DNA of 64,000 nucleotides from Luteolibacter sp. Y139 (lineage in GTDB: Bacteria; Verrucomicrobiota; Verrucomicrobiia; Verrucomicrobiales; Akkermansiaceae). The notes under the pieces were generated by a model. That model searched no databases. It saw only the letters and a program-made list of their open reading frames with translations, and was not told where the DNA came from. The translations under genes and the position numbers were made by a program. Positions 33,106-42,111 of the stretch are shown here, one piece after another. Positions within the stretch are counted from its first letter, which is position 1; each line of letters starts with the position of its first letter. The stretch covers positions 62,001 through 126,000 of the forward strand of contig NZ_JBBUKT010000002.1 in assembly GCF_038066715.1 (NCBI RefSeq), given 5' to 3'.

Positions 33106-33591
33106 TCAGCCGCGGCGTGCGGCGTCGATGGCGGCGACGTCGATCTTGCCCATCTCCATCATGGCTGCGAAGGCTCGCTTGGCCTCATCCCCGCCGGCCA
33201 TCATTGCCTCGCTGAGGGTGCGCGGGGTGATTTGCCAGGAGATGCCCCAGCGGTCCCGGCACCAGCCGCAGTAGCTTTCCTCACCGCCATTGCCGACGAT
33301 CGCGTTCCAGTAGCGATCGGTTTCTTCCTGGGTATCGGTCGCGACTTGGAAGGAGAAGGCTTCGGTGTGCTTGAACTGCGGCCCTCCGTTCAAACCGAGG
33401 CAGGGAATGCCGAGAACGGTGAAAGTGACCGTGAGGACATCTCCTTCCTTGCCCGATGGGTAGTCGCCGGGCGCGTGGTTGATCTCTCCGACCTCGCTGT
33501 CCGGAAAGGTGGCGGCATAGAAGCGCGCCGCCTCGAGGGCGTCCTTGTCATACCAGATGCAGATCGTGTTTTTGGCGATGGGCTTTTTCAT
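33106..33591 (-). CDS. VOC-family protein (PhnB / 3-demethylubiquinone methyltransferase-like)
   Basis: 161 aa. The pattern CIWYDKDALEAARFYAATFPDS, VLTVTFTVLGIPCLGLNGGP, FSFQVATDTQEETDRYWNAI and CGWCRDRWGISWQITP is that of the PF06983 branch of vicinal oxygen chelate proteins. Metal ligands are plausible but not certain. These proteins are usually annotated as PhnB-like with no proven reaction. No operon partner: the next gene is 63 bases upstream and unrelated. Confidence 0.85.
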   Translation of the reverse strand: MKKPIAKNTICIWYDKDALEAARFYAATFPDSEVGEINHAPGDYPSGKEGDVLTVTFTVLGIPCLGLNGGPQFKHTEAFSFQVATDTQEETDRYWNAIVGNGGEESYCGWCRDRWGISWQITPRTLSEAMMAGGDEAKRAFAAMMEMGKIDVAAIDAARRG

Positions 33592-33654
33592 GATGGGGAT
33601 GGGATCTCGAAAAGGGATACCATGAGCCGGGATCGCGCCACGGGAAATTTGCGA

Positions 33655-34851
33655 TCAGGAAGCGGGCTCTTCGAAGGGCTCCAGCCACTTCACGGAGTCG
33701 ATCAGGGGTTCGCTGAGGAGCTTGCGCTTGGCGCCATCGGTGCCGATGAGGTGGAGGTTCTTTCCATCGCTCCAGGCGATGCGGCCATCGGCGGCGAGGT
33801 CGTAGGCGAGGACGTGGCGGGCCAGCACGGATTCGGTGCCGTCGCTGGTGCGCTTCACGAGTTCCCAGTCGGCAGGGGCGAGGGCACCATCGGGGGAATT
33901 GGAGTTGCTGGCTTTCTGGACATCGATCATGCGGCCGGCGATCCACATGCGGACGGGTTCGGGGCCTTGTTGCTTGGGTCCGCCTGCGGTGGTCAGTGGC
34001 TTCTTGCTGACGAGGTGGGAGAAGATCTGGAAGAAATCGATGAAGGCGCGGAAGACGCGGAAGGGGAACAACAGTGTGTCTTTCAGCGTGACCCAGAGGG
34101 AGGGCTTGGGGCCGCCCGGGCCTTCGTAACTACGGCGGATGTAGTAGAGGTTGCCGGCTGAGTCGGATTGTGGGGAGAGGTAGTCGTGGTGCGGGCTTTC
34201 CAGGACGGTTTCGAGGTCGCCATTGGCGAGGTCGATGCGATGGATGGCGAAGGAGCCGAAGCCGAGGACGCAGCCCTTTGGATCGCGTGACAGGCCGGCG
34301 GAGTGATAGAGGATGGCTTCCTTGCCCGGCACCCACGAGGGAGATGCGTCGATGGAATCGCCTTCGGTGACCGGCTTGGCGTGGCGGCCGTCTGGCTCCA
34401 GCACGGCGAGATGGGAAACATCTTCGTCACCGAAGCGGCAGGCGATGCGGCCGTCGACGGGATGGCGGTCGAACTCGGAAACGTGGAAGCGTTCGCGGTG
34501 AAAGACGCGGCGTTCGTAGTTCTCGGTGAAATCGAAATCGAGGACCGCGCCGACAACGCCGGTCCAGAGGGCGTAGACCATCGACTCCGGGCGATCGCCA
34601 CCGGCTACGGCGACGACCCGAGGGCGAATGGAGACACCGCGCGGAACGCCTTTTCCACCCCACAGCGAGGAGCGATTGAACATGCCGCCGGGTGCTTCCT
34701 GGTCGCCGCGGAGCCATGAGTTCTTCTCGGCGGAGCGTTGCTCGCGGCGCTCGATTTCGGCGGCAAATTCGCAGTCGTGCCGCTTCGATGTGCCGTCGGT
34801 GGCGGCCACGATGAGGCGGCCGTCGGCGAGGAGGGCGATGCGGTCGGTCAT
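33655..34851 (-). CDS. Unknown cytoplasmic protein, probably a beta-propeller
   Basis: 398 aa, no signal peptide. Repeating strand pairs read like WD40/PD40-type blades: VSHLAVLEPDGRHAKPVTEGDSIDASPSWVPG, FAIHRIDLANGDLETVLESPHHDYLSPQSDSAGNLYYI in short pieces, and AYDLAADGRIAWSDGKNLHLIG. The segment between (residues about 275-310, LFPFRVFRAFIDFFQIF) is amphipathic and hydrophobic, perhaps a membrane-contact helix. I do not recognise a family and give no function. Confidence 0.6.
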   Translation of the reverse strand: MTDRIALLADGRLIVAATDGTSKRHDCEFAAEIERREQRSAEKNSWLRGDQEAPGGMFNRSSLWGGKGVPRGVSIRPRVVAVAGGDRPESMVYALWTGVVGAVLDFDFTENYERRVFHRERFHVSEFDRHPVDGRIACRFGDEDVSHLAVLEPDGRHAKPVTEGDSIDASPSWVPGKEAILYHSAGLSRDPKGCVLGFGSFAIHRIDLANGDLETVLESPHHDYLSPQSDSAGNLYYIRRSYEGPGGPKPSLWVTLKDTLLFPFRVFRAFIDFFQIFSHLVSKKPLTTAGGPKQQGPEPVRMWIAGRMIDVQKASNSNSPDGALAPADWELVKRTSDGTESVLARHVLAYDLAADGRIAWSDGKNLHLIGTDGAKRKLLSEPLIDSVKWLEPFEEPAS

Positions 34852-34904
34852 GATGGCTGTGGTCTAACACGGGCGGCGGGCTACGAACGAGGAAATTGCG
34901 AGTT

Positions 34905-35333
34905 ATGTCGCGGGCGTTTAGTGCGTCGATAGATGGAGCTGGCAGCGACGGAGTGGAGGTGAAAGCTTTGGTCGATCCCATGAAAAGCGAGCTGGAGAAA
35001 TTCGACCGGGTTCTTGGCGCTTGTCGCGACAGCTACCTTAAAAAGGGGGCTCAATCGTTGTTCTGGGTGAGCTCGGAGGAGGAGCGGGACGAGGTGCGAG
35101 CGCGACTGCAGGGGATCTTCGGCAAGGAGTATCCTTACGCATTCATCGGAAACTTTCCCAACGGGGATATGGTGGCGATTGCCGAGGATGGGGCTCTGGT
35201 CGCGGTCCTGCATGACTGCGGTGAGGTCTGCCCCAGTGCTCTGACAATGGACGAATTTTTGGAGGCCGTTCGGGAGGATGAGGAGCTAGAGGATCGGTTT
35301 TACCTGTTGGAGGAGAGCGACGACGATTTTTGA
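34905..35333 (+). CDS. Unknown small acidic protein
   Basis: 142 aa from the ATG at 34905 (GAGGA lies 12 bases before it); an ATG at 34980 (MKSELEKFD) is an alternative and starts the better conserved-looking part. The protein is acidic, with a very acidic end (LLEESDDDF). The stretch FIGNFPNGDMVAIAEDGALVAVLHDCG vaguely recalls SMI1/KNR4 (SUKH) immunity proteins, but this is weak. Lower GC than neighbours. No partner is adjacent. Confidence 0.5.
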   Translation: MSRAFSASIDGAGSDGVEVKALVDPMKSELEKFDRVLGACRDSYLKKGAQSLFWVSSEEERDEVRARLQGIFGKEYPYAFIGNFPNGDMVAIAEDGALVAVLHDCGEVCPSALTMDEFLEAVREDEELEDRFYLLEESDDDF

Positions 35334-35386
35334 AGCGCTTTGCCTTGCCGGTAAGGGAATCCGGTGAAGCCACGTAGTCCCTCGTT

Positions 35387-37132
35387 ATGACGAGATCGAT
35401 CTGCGTGTGGCTGGCCTGTGCCGGTGTGGCGATGGCGGAGGTGCATCCGCGGTTATTGTTTCCGGCGGCGATGGAGGGGGAGGTGAAGCAGCGGATCGCG
35501 AATGATCCGCTGGCGAAGGAGCTTCAGGAATACGTCGTGGAGCGGGCGGAGAAGGTGCTGAAGGAGCGGACGTGTGAGTATCGGATTCCTGATGGGAAGC
35601 GACTGCTTTCGGAGTCGCGGGCGGCGCTGCATCATGTGCTCTATTGCGGCTGGGCGTGGCGGACGACGGGTGATGTCCGGTTCAAGGAGCGTGCGATCCG
35701 TGAGCTTGATGCGGCGTGTGCGCTCAAGGATTGGAATCCATCGCATTTCCTCGATACGGCCGAGATGGCGACGGCGGTGGCGATCGGGTATGACTGGCTG
35801 TATCCGTCGCTGAGCGATGAGCAGAAGAAGCGCTATAAGGATGCTCTGTTAGAGAAGGCGCTGAAGGTGGTGGGCGAGCAGCATGCAAAGACGGGCTGGT
35901 GGGTGAAGGCGTCGAACAATTGGTCGCAGGTCTGTGGGACGGGGATGGCGCTGGCGGCGGAGGTGGTGAAGGAGCGCGATCCGGGCTTGTGCGAGCCGCT
36001 GGTGGAGCACGGGAAGAAGATGATCGAGAGCTGCGAACGCTTCTACGAGCCGGATGGGGCGTATCCTGAAGGGCCTGCGTATTGGCACTACGGGACGAAC
36101 TATGAGGTGCTGCTGCTTGCGCAGCTTGGCAAAGGGATCGAGGTGCCGGATGTGCTGCGTGGGAGCGGAGATTTCATGCGGCATGTGACCGGGCCCAGCC
36201 GGGTCTCCTTCAACTATGCCGACGGCCATCCAAACGCCGAGGTGCCGTCACCGGCGCAGAGTTGGATTGCGACGCATTTCAAGGATGCGGGGCAGGCGGC
36301 GCATGTGAGGTCGATGTTAGAGAGGTCTTTGAAAGAGGGGACAGGCAGCGGTGCCACGGGAGACCTGCGGTTTTTCCCGCTGCATTTGCTGTGGTTGCCT
36401 GAAGCGCAAGATGCGGGAGGCGCGATATCGAAGATCGCGAAGTTTGGTGGTGAGCAGTCGTTTGCGTTTTTCCGCAGTGGATGGGATGCCGATGCGTCGT
36501 GGCTGGCGATCAAAGGCGGGACCGGTGCGGCGAGCCATGGGCACTTGGACGCGGGGTCGTTTGTGTATGAGGCAGGTGGAGTCCGGTGGTTCCACGATCT
36601 CGGATCGGATGACTACAACATGCCGGGGTATTTCGGGAAGCAGCGGTGGGATTACCTTCGCTTGAACAACTTCTCGCACAACACGCTGGTGATCGATGGG
36701 AAGCTGCAGGTCGCGCCGGGCGAGGGTTGTCCGGTTCGTTGGGTGGAGCCGTTCGGGAAGGATCAGGCGGAGGCAGGCATCGATCTCGGAACGGCTTATG
36801 CTGGGCAGGCTAAGGAGGTGCGTCGTGCAGTGGTTTTCGATTTCACACTCGGCGTGAGTGTCAAAGACACGATCGTCAAACCAACGGGGCCGGTGCGTTG
36901 GGCGGTGGTTACCAAGGCAAAGCCCACGTTCGAGGGAACGCGGGTGGTCTTGGAAGAGAAGGGGAAGCGTTTGGTCATGGAGCGCCGCGATCAAGCGGGA
37001 GGATCGTGGGAGGAGTATTCGCTTAAGCCGAAGACGGAGAGGGAGGAGCAGAACGAAGGGTTTCATCTCATCGGTTTCACCGTGCCGGTGGCGGAGGAGG
37101 TGAAGTTGGAGGTGGGGTGGAAGGTAGAGTGA
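35387..37132 (+). CDS. Heparinase II/III-family polysaccharide lyase
   Basis: 581 aa. Short signal peptide (MTRSICVWLACAGVAMAE) then HPRLLFPAA, the usual start of these lyases. An alpha/alpha toroid runs to about residue 330 (NNWSQVCGTGM, PDGAYPEGPAYWHYG with the Asn/Tyr/His region of the active site). The beta-sandwich half starts near 360 with SFAFFRSGWD, GAASHGHLDAGSF (metal/catalytic His region) and FSHNTLVIDG. It should eliminate uronic acid-containing glycans in the periplasm or outside. The exact substrate is not readable. Monocistronic. Confidence 0.85.
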   Translation: MTRSICVWLACAGVAMAEVHPRLLFPAAMEGEVKQRIANDPLAKELQEYVVERAEKVLKERTCEYRIPDGKRLLSESRAALHHVLYCGWAWRTTGDVRFKERAIRELDAACALKDWNPSHFLDTAEMATAVAIGYDWLYPSLSDEQKKRYKDALLEKALKVVGEQHAKTGWWVKASNNWSQVCGTGMALAAEVVKERDPGLCEPLVEHGKKMIESCERFYEPDGAYPEGPAYWHYGTNYEVLLLAQLGKGIEVPDVLRGSGDFMRHVTGPSRVSFNYADGHPNAEVPSPAQSWIATHFKDAGQAAHVRSMLERSLKEGTGSGATGDLRFFPLHLLWLPEAQDAGGAISKIAKFGGEQSFAFFRSGWDADASWLAIKGGTGAASHGHLDAGSFVYEAGGVRWFHDLGSDDYNMPGYFGKQRWDYLRLNNFSHNTLVIDGKLQVAPGEGCPVRWVEPFGKDQAEAGIDLGTAYAGQAKEVRRAVVFDFTLGVSVKDTIVKPTGPVRWAVVTKAKPTFEGTRVVLEEKGKRLVMERRDQAGGSWEEYSLKPKTEREEQNEGFHLIGFTVPVAEEVKLEVGWKVE

Positions 37133-37149
37133 GGCTGCTGCCGATTCCT

Positions 37150-37232
37150 GTGTCGCTACGCGACACCATCCCTGCACGTGCCTAATCCGTGGACTGAAGT
37201 CCACGGCTACCCTCCTTGACCGCTACGCGGTC
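37150..37232. repeat. Intergenic cluster of three short palindromes
   Basis: GTGTCGCTACGCGACAC (37150-37166), CCGTGGACTGAAGTCCACGG (37187-37206) and GACCGCTACGCGGTC (37218-37232) lie in 83 bases between the lyase and the tsf terminator. The first and third share a CTACG core. No coding sense. This looks like a dispersed palindromic repeat family. Confidence 0.5.
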
Positions 37233-37242
37233 CACCGAGCTT

Positions 37243-37282
37243 AAAAGAAAACGCCCGCCTCCGGAGTGACCGGAGACGGGCG
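37243..37282 (-). terminator. Rho-independent terminator of rpsB-tsf
   Basis: A 13-base arm CGCCCGCCTCCGG (37252-37264) pairs with CCGGAGACGGGCG (37270-37282) with one mismatch, followed on the minus strand by TTTTCTTTT. Confidence 0.85.
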
Positions 37283-37336
37283 GGGTGAGAGGGGGGCGCG
37301 GGTGCCGCGGTTGTCAGCGGGAAACCTTTGCTTTGC

Positions 37337-38203
37337 TTATTCGCCGAGGCCGAAGCGGACGAAGCGCTTCACCACGAGGGTGTCGCCGACTTCCTTGCCC
37401 TTGGCTTCCACGAGCTTCTTGATGGTGGTTTCGGGATCCTTCACGAAGGCCTGCTCGAGGAGCACGGCTTCGGAGAAGAACTTGCCGATCTTGCCTTCGA
37501 CGATCTTCTCGATCATCGCTTCCGGCTTGCCTTCGGCGGCGAGCTGGGCGCGATAGACGCTCTTCTCGGCTTCGACGATTTCGGCGGTGATCTCGTCGCG
37601 GGACAGGCCCTTCGGAGCGGCAGCGGCGATGTGGAGGGTGATGTCCTTCACGAGGTCGCGGAACTCTTCCTTGGAAGCGGTGTCGCCGTTGGAGGCGGAG
37701 ACTTCAAGGAGCACGCCGACCTTGCCACCCATGTGGATGTACTGGGCGATGGCGCCGCCGTCCTGAAGGTCGAAGCGCTCGAACTTGCGGAGGCGCATAT
37801 TTTCGCCGAGTTCGAGGGTCTTGGCCTTGATGAAGTCTTCCACGGAGATATCGCCGATCTTCACGGCGAGAGCTTCGTCGAGATTCTTCGCGCTGGAGCC
37901 AGCGAGGGTGTCAGCGATCTCACCGACGAAGGCGACGTAGTTGTCATTGCGGGACACGAAGTCGGTCTCGCAGTTCACTTCGATGAGGATGCCGGTCTTG
38001 CCGTCGCCGGAGAGGCGGGCGGCGATGATGCCTTCGGAAGCTTCGCGGTCGGCCTTGGCGGCGGCCTTCATCATCCCACGCTCGCGGAGGTAGGTCACGG
38101 CGGCGTCGATGTCGCCAGCGGTTTCAGTGAGGGCCTTCTTGCACTCCATCATTCCGACGTTGGTCTTCTTGCGGAGTTCGTTGACGAGGGATGCGGTGAT
38201 CAT
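37337..38203 (-). CDS. tsf: Elongation factor Ts
   Basis: 288 aa nucleotide exchange factor for EF-Tu. N-terminal UBA-like helix bundle LVNELRKKTNVGMMECKKALTET, then GIIAARLSGD and the signature VNCETDFVSRND (about residues 75-86, TDFV contacts EF-Tu). GGKVGVLLEV and the C-terminal core are typical. It follows rpsB by 114 bases, with two hairpins between that probably reduce its transcription relative to S2. Confidence 0.97.
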   Translation of the reverse strand: MITASLVNELRKKTNVGMMECKKALTETAGDIDAAVTYLRERGMMKAAAKADREASEGIIAARLSGDGKTGILIEVNCETDFVSRNDNYVAFVGEIADTLAGSSAKNLDEALAVKIGDISVEDFIKAKTLELGENMRLRKFERFDLQDGGAIAQYIHMGGKVGVLLEVSASNGDTASKEEFRDLVKDITLHIAAAAPKGLSRDEITAEIVEAEKSVYRAQLAAEGKPEAMIEKIVEGKIGKFFSEAVLLEQAFVKDPETTIKKLVEAKGKEVGDTLVVKRFVRFGLGE

Positions 38204-38233
38204 GGGAAAAAGAAATGTATTGGGATTCGAATG

Positions 38234-38267
38234 AAAAAGCGGATCGGCGTTTGAAGGCCGGATCCGC
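38234..38267 (-). terminator. Second hairpin in the rpsB-tsf spacer
   Basis: GCGGATC (38239-38245) pairs with GATCCGC (38261-38267), with inner GGC/GCC extending the stem. Followed by TTTTT on the minus strand. It lies immediately downstream of another hairpin. Confidence 0.6.
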
Positions 38268-38268
38268 G

Positions 38269-38303
38269 GAAGAAAACCGGCTGCGGCACTGGTCCGCAGC
38301 CGG
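38269..38303 (-). terminator. First hairpin in the rpsB-tsf spacer
   Basis: CCGGCTGCGG (38277-38286) pairs perfectly with CCGCAGCCGG (38294-38303), followed on the minus strand by TTTTCTTCC. It sits 15 bases after the rpsB stop. Confidence 0.65.
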
Positions 38304-38317
38304 GAAAGAGTGACGGA

Positions 38318-39001
38318 TCAGCCCTTCTTGGCGACGACGATGGCGTCGACCAGGTTCTGGAGGATGATGCGGATCGAGCGGACGGCGTCGTCGTTGCCTG
38401 GGATCGGGTAGTGAACGATCGACGGGTCGGCGTTGGTGTCAACGAGGGCGACGATCGGGATTTCCAGACGGCGGGCTTCGGCGACGGCGATCGACTCACG
38501 GGCGGAGTCGACGATCACGATGGCGTCCGGCTTGCCTTCCAGACCGCGGATGCCGCGGAGGTTGCGCAGGAGCTTTTCGCGCTCGCGGCCAAGAGCGGAG
38601 AGCTCCTTCTTGGACATCGACTTGAACTCCGGCTGCTTCTCGATGTTTTCGAGCCACTTGAGGCGTTCGATCGACTTCTTGACGGTGGTCATGTTGGTGA
38701 GCATGCCGCCGAGCCAACGGTGGTTGACGTAGTATTGGCCGGTGGCTTCCGCGGCTTCACGGACAGCGTCCTGAGCCTGGCGCTTGCAGCCGACGAAAAG
38801 GATCTTCTTGCCCTTGCCGGCAAGGCCCGAGAGGAAGTCGGAGGCCTTGTCCAGGCACTTCACGGTCTGCTCGAGATTGATGATGTAAATGCCGCCCTTG
38901 TCCTTCATGAGGTAGGGCTTCATTTTCGGGTTCCACTTCTTGGTCTGGTGACCGTAGTGGACGCCGGCGTCCACCATATCGCTGATGAGTTCGTTGATCA
39001 T
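38318..39001 (-). CDS. rpsB: 30S ribosomal protein S2
   Basis: 227 aa. Signatures: LISDMVDAGVHYGHQTKKWNPKMKPY, GIYIINLEQTVKCL, FVGCKRQAQ, YYVNHRWLGGMLTNMTT and IVALVDTNADPSIVHYPIPGNDDAVRSI (given here in parts), all diagnostic of S2. Part of the small subunit; followed by tsf as in most bacteria. The 186-base upstream region shows no gene. Confidence 0.98.
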   Translation of the reverse strand: MINELISDMVDAGVHYGHQTKKWNPKMKPYLMKDKGGIYIINLEQTVKCLDKASDFLSGLAGKGKKILFVGCKRQAQDAVREAAEATGQYYVNHRWLGGMLTNMTTVKKSIERLKWLENIEKQPEFKSMSKKELSALGREREKLLRNLRGIRGLEGKPDAIVIVDSARESIAVAEARRLEIPIVALVDTNADPSIVHYPIPGNDDAVRSIRIILQNLVDAIVVAKKG

Positions 39002-39187
39002 TGTAACAGGTTGTCCCGCCTTGATTCAGGCCGGGCGATTTTGGAAGACCCACCGCGTGTTTGGTCCCTTCGGTCTCCCGTTGATTGGGCGGCGGCGCTG
39101 GAAGGGGCGGACGAGATAGGGAGGGGCAGGGGGCTTGGCAAGGGAAAAGCCTCGGATTTTCAAGGGGATGGGGGGTCGGTGGACCCG

Positions 39188-39994
39188 TCATTCCTCGTCC
39201 CATTCTGCCGGCAGGTACATGACCCGCACGAAATTCTCCTTCAGCTTCTCGTCGCGGAGGTGGCGGCCGGTCTTGCGTTCCATGACGCGGCGCCAGATCT
39301 CATTGGTGCGGAAGAATTCGCCGGCGCGGCGGAGGAAGCGGTGCTTCTCTTCGTAGATCTTGTAGGTCTCGGCGATTTCGCGGTCGGAGCGGAGCTCGCC
39401 CCAGAGGTCGGTGGCGGTCATCCAGATCTTGAACTGGAAGGTTTCAGTGGTGTCGTTTCGGAAGCAGAGGTCGACGTAGTTGTAGAAGACCGCGCAGCCG
39501 GTGCCGAAGGGCATGCTGCGGTTCTGGTCGGGGAAGGGATCGAAGCTGTGGGCGCTGCGCTCGGTGACGGTAAGGGGGCTGTGGAGGGCGAGCCAGTGGA
39601 GTAGATTGGCCATCTGGCAGATTCCGCCGCCGACGCCGGAGCGTGCTTGCCCCATCGAGAGTTCCATTCCTTCCAGGAAGCCGCGCTCGCGGGTTGGTTT
39701 GCCGACGAGGCGACAGAAGGAGAAGACTTCGCCGGGGGCGATCCGCACGCCGTCGATGAGGGGCGTGACGATTCCAAGGTTCACGACCTTGTTGAGCTGT
39801 AGCTGGAGGTCGGAGTCGCCGAGGATCTTGATGAGGCGGGAGGAGTGGCGCTTGACGAGGCAGGGGAGCATTTCCGGATGACGGCGGGCCATGCGGTTCC
39901 GGTCGCGGTGCCAAGCGATCCGCCGTTTCAGCCGGTGGTAGCCCACGGCGAGTCGATAGAGCAACGGATGCCGGTGGCTGAGAAGCTTTCCCAT
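39188..39994 (-). CDS. VanW-family protein
   Basis: 268 aa. The VanW pattern is in the middle: LVNLGI-like NKVVNLGIVTPLIDG, IAPGEVFSFCRLVGKPTRERGF, RSGVGGGICQMANLLHWLAL and SFDPFPDQNRSMPFGTGCAVFYNYVDL (in parts). VanW domains are found in cell-wall or surface proteins and in glycopeptide resistance clusters; the activity is unproven. No signal peptide. It is not near van genes. It stands upstream of and in the same direction as rpsB, separated by 186 bases. Confidence 0.82.
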   Translation of the reverse strand: MGKLLSHRHPLLYRLAVGYHRLKRRIAWHRDRNRMARRHPEMLPCLVKRHSSRLIKILGDSDLQLQLNKVVNLGIVTPLIDGVRIAPGEVFSFCRLVGKPTRERGFLEGMELSMGQARSGVGGGICQMANLLHWLALHSPLTVTERSAHSFDPFPDQNRSMPFGTGCAVFYNYVDLCFRNDTTETFQFKIWMTATDLWGELRSDREIAETYKIYEEKHRFLRRAGEFFRTNEIWRRVMERKTGRHLRDEKLKENFVRVMYLPAEWDEE

Positions 39995-40122
39995 GGGGCG
40001 ACGAAGGCCCCAGTGTCTCCCGTGCCGGTGGGTCCGGGCAATCCAATCGCTTTTCCTTCACCAAGAATTCACGGCTGGTGAATTCCTTGAATGTTTTCGG
40101 TGATTTTCGTCGTTTTAATGGC

Positions 40123-41928
40123 GTGAAATTGACCTTGGCTGCCCTGTTGCTTGCTCTGCCTCTCCATGCGAGCCCTCAAGACGAGATCGCTGCCCAGGTG
40201 CCGGCGGCGAAGGCGATTCTGGATGCGTGGCAGGCGAAGGATCCGGTGCGGGCGGAGAAGAAGGTGCACATCGTTTACTGGACGCCTGCCGACCGGGAGC
40301 CGGCACCGCACTACCGCGAGCGGCTGGGGACGATCATGGAGAATATCCGGGACTTCTATGCGAAGGAGATGAAGGGGCTCGGTTTCGGGCCGATGTCGAT
40401 CCGGCTCGACTATGCGGACGACGGGAAGATGAAGGTGCACGTGGTGAAGGGTCGGCAGCCGTATGCGAAGTATGAGGTGCAGTCCGGCGGGCCGATTCGC
40501 AACGAGTGTCTCGCGACCCTTCGCGACGCGGGGATCGATCCGGAGAAGGAGACGATCGTGATCTTCTGCAACATGTCGAATTGGGACGCGGGGAAGGCGA
40601 TCATTTCGCAGAACAGTCCTTACTATGCGAGTGGCTCGAATCGACAGGGGACGGCGTGGCAGGTGGATTCACCGATTCTGAATCTGGATTCGCTGGCGAA
40701 GAAGGAGCCGCGGGTGAAGGACGGGCAGTATGGGGATATTTCGATTGGTCGCTACAACTCGATCTTCATCGGTGGGATTGCGCATGAGCTTGGGCATGCG
40801 CTGGGCTTGCCGCACAATGAGGCGCGGCCTGACGAGGAGGCGATCTGGGGAACAGCGTTGATGGGAAGCGGAAATCGCCGTTACGGGGAAGAGCTGCGTG
40901 GTGAAGGAAAGGGCTCTTTCCTCACGCTGGCCCATGGCTTAAAGCTGGCGTCGCATCCGATCTTCTGTGGGTCGGTGAAAGGGATTGATCGCCCGGCGAA
41001 TGCGGTCTTGAAGGATGTTTCGCTTGCTGCCGAGGGGAAGGCGTTCACCTACAGCGCCACCGTTACGGCGGATCCGCCGCCTTATGCGGTGTTGGGTTAC
41101 ATGGATACCGAGGGCGGCGATGATTATGACGCGACGACTTGCTCGGCGGTCCCGGATGCATCGGGGAAGTTCACGCTGGAGGCTACTGCGTTGAAGCCGG
41201 GCAAGGCTGGGGTCTTCCGGGTGGTGGTGATGCAGGCGAATGGGGCGGCGAGTTCATTCGCGAATGCCAGCACGCCGTTCACCTATCCCTATCTGGTGGC
41301 GAAGGATGGGACGGTTGATCTCTCTGCGAGTCAGGCGCGCAAGCAGCTTGCTCCGTTGATCGAGGCTGTGGCCAAGCATGACATGGCGGCGACGGCGAGT
41401 GCCTTGGCTGCGGTTGACGCGGCCAAACCGACAGCGGCGGTGTTAGAGGCGGCGAAGGTCCGTGCGGCCACGCTTTCGGCGACGCCTGCGCCTTCAGCGG
41501 TTGAGGAAGCGGGGAGTGTATGTCGGCTTTCCGAGGCCAAGCCGGCGTCGGCCAAGGTGGGTTGGGGGCGGCCTGCTTATAATATCCTGCCGGAGAGCGA
41601 TCTGTTATTTTCGTGCGGGTCGCGGTTGTTTGCGCGCGGGATCTATGCGCATGCGCCAGCGGTTCATACGTGGCAGCTTGGGGGGAAGTGGAAGACTCTT
41701 CGTGGAAGCGCAGGTCTACCTGATGGCAATGATGGAGGCTCCTGCGTTTTCGTGGTGAAGGCTGATGGCAAGGAACTATGGCGCACGAAGAAGACCGAGT
41801 CTGGAACGCTGCGAAGCTTCGATCTCAAGGTGGAAGGGGTGAATTCCTTAGAGCTGGTGGTTGAGGATGCAGGGGATGGCAAAAGTTCCGACTGGGGCTG
41901 CTGGTTTGATCCGGAACTTTCCCGGTGA
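40123..41928 (+). CDS. Exported protein with metzincin-type zinc motif and C-terminal NPCBM-like domain
   Basis: 601 aa from GTG at 40123, giving signal peptide MKLTLAALLLALPLHAS. Residues 221-231 are HELGHALGLPH, the H-E-x-x-H-x-x-G-x-x-H zinc site of metzincin proteases, with a downstream ALMGSGNR in the place of the Met-turn. Residues about 470-600 resemble an NPCBM/NEW2 carbohydrate-binding domain: LFARGIYAHAPAVHTWQL, FVVKADGKELWRTK and VEDAGDGKSSDWGCWFDPEL. Together this suggests a secreted peptidase targeted to glycans or glycoproteins. Substrate unknown. Single gene. Confidence 0.78.
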   Translation: MKLTLAALLLALPLHASPQDEIAAQVPAAKAILDAWQAKDPVRAEKKVHIVYWTPADREPAPHYRERLGTIMENIRDFYAKEMKGLGFGPMSIRLDYADDGKMKVHVVKGRQPYAKYEVQSGGPIRNECLATLRDAGIDPEKETIVIFCNMSNWDAGKAIISQNSPYYASGSNRQGTAWQVDSPILNLDSLAKKEPRVKDGQYGDISIGRYNSIFIGGIAHELGHALGLPHNEARPDEEAIWGTALMGSGNRRYGEELRGEGKGSFLTLAHGLKLASHPIFCGSVKGIDRPANAVLKDVSLAAEGKAFTYSATVTADPPPYAVLGYMDTEGGDDYDATTCSAVPDASGKFTLEATALKPGKAGVFRVVVMQANGAASSFANASTPFTYPYLVAKDGTVDLSASQARKQLAPLIEAVAKHDMAATASALAAVDAAKPTAAVLEAAKVRAATLSATPAPSAVEEAGSVCRLSEAKPASAKVGWGRPAYNILPESDLLFSCGSRLFARGIYAHAPAVHTWQLGGKWKTLRGSAGLPDGNDGGSCVFVVKADGKELWRTKKTESGTLRSFDLKVEGVNSLELVVEDAGDGKSSDWGCWFDPELSR

Positions 41929-42111
41929 GATCAGGTGATTCTGGATGGAAAGATCAATAATGGGTCATTTTTTCGCGAGTGTTTAAATCACTGATTCTCC
42001 TAAATGGGTAGTATGGGCTTTTTTCTGACGATTTGATGCTTGTGGCGTAGTGGCTGCTTTCGCGCGTTGCTCGCCCGTCGGGCGAAAACTCGTTTTCAGA
42101 CCCCTACTCAC

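Noticed and set aside
42070..42085. TCGCCCGTCGGGCGA before the giant gene as a terminator
   Set aside because: Very short loop, only a brief A-run after it and no matching upstream gene on the strand.
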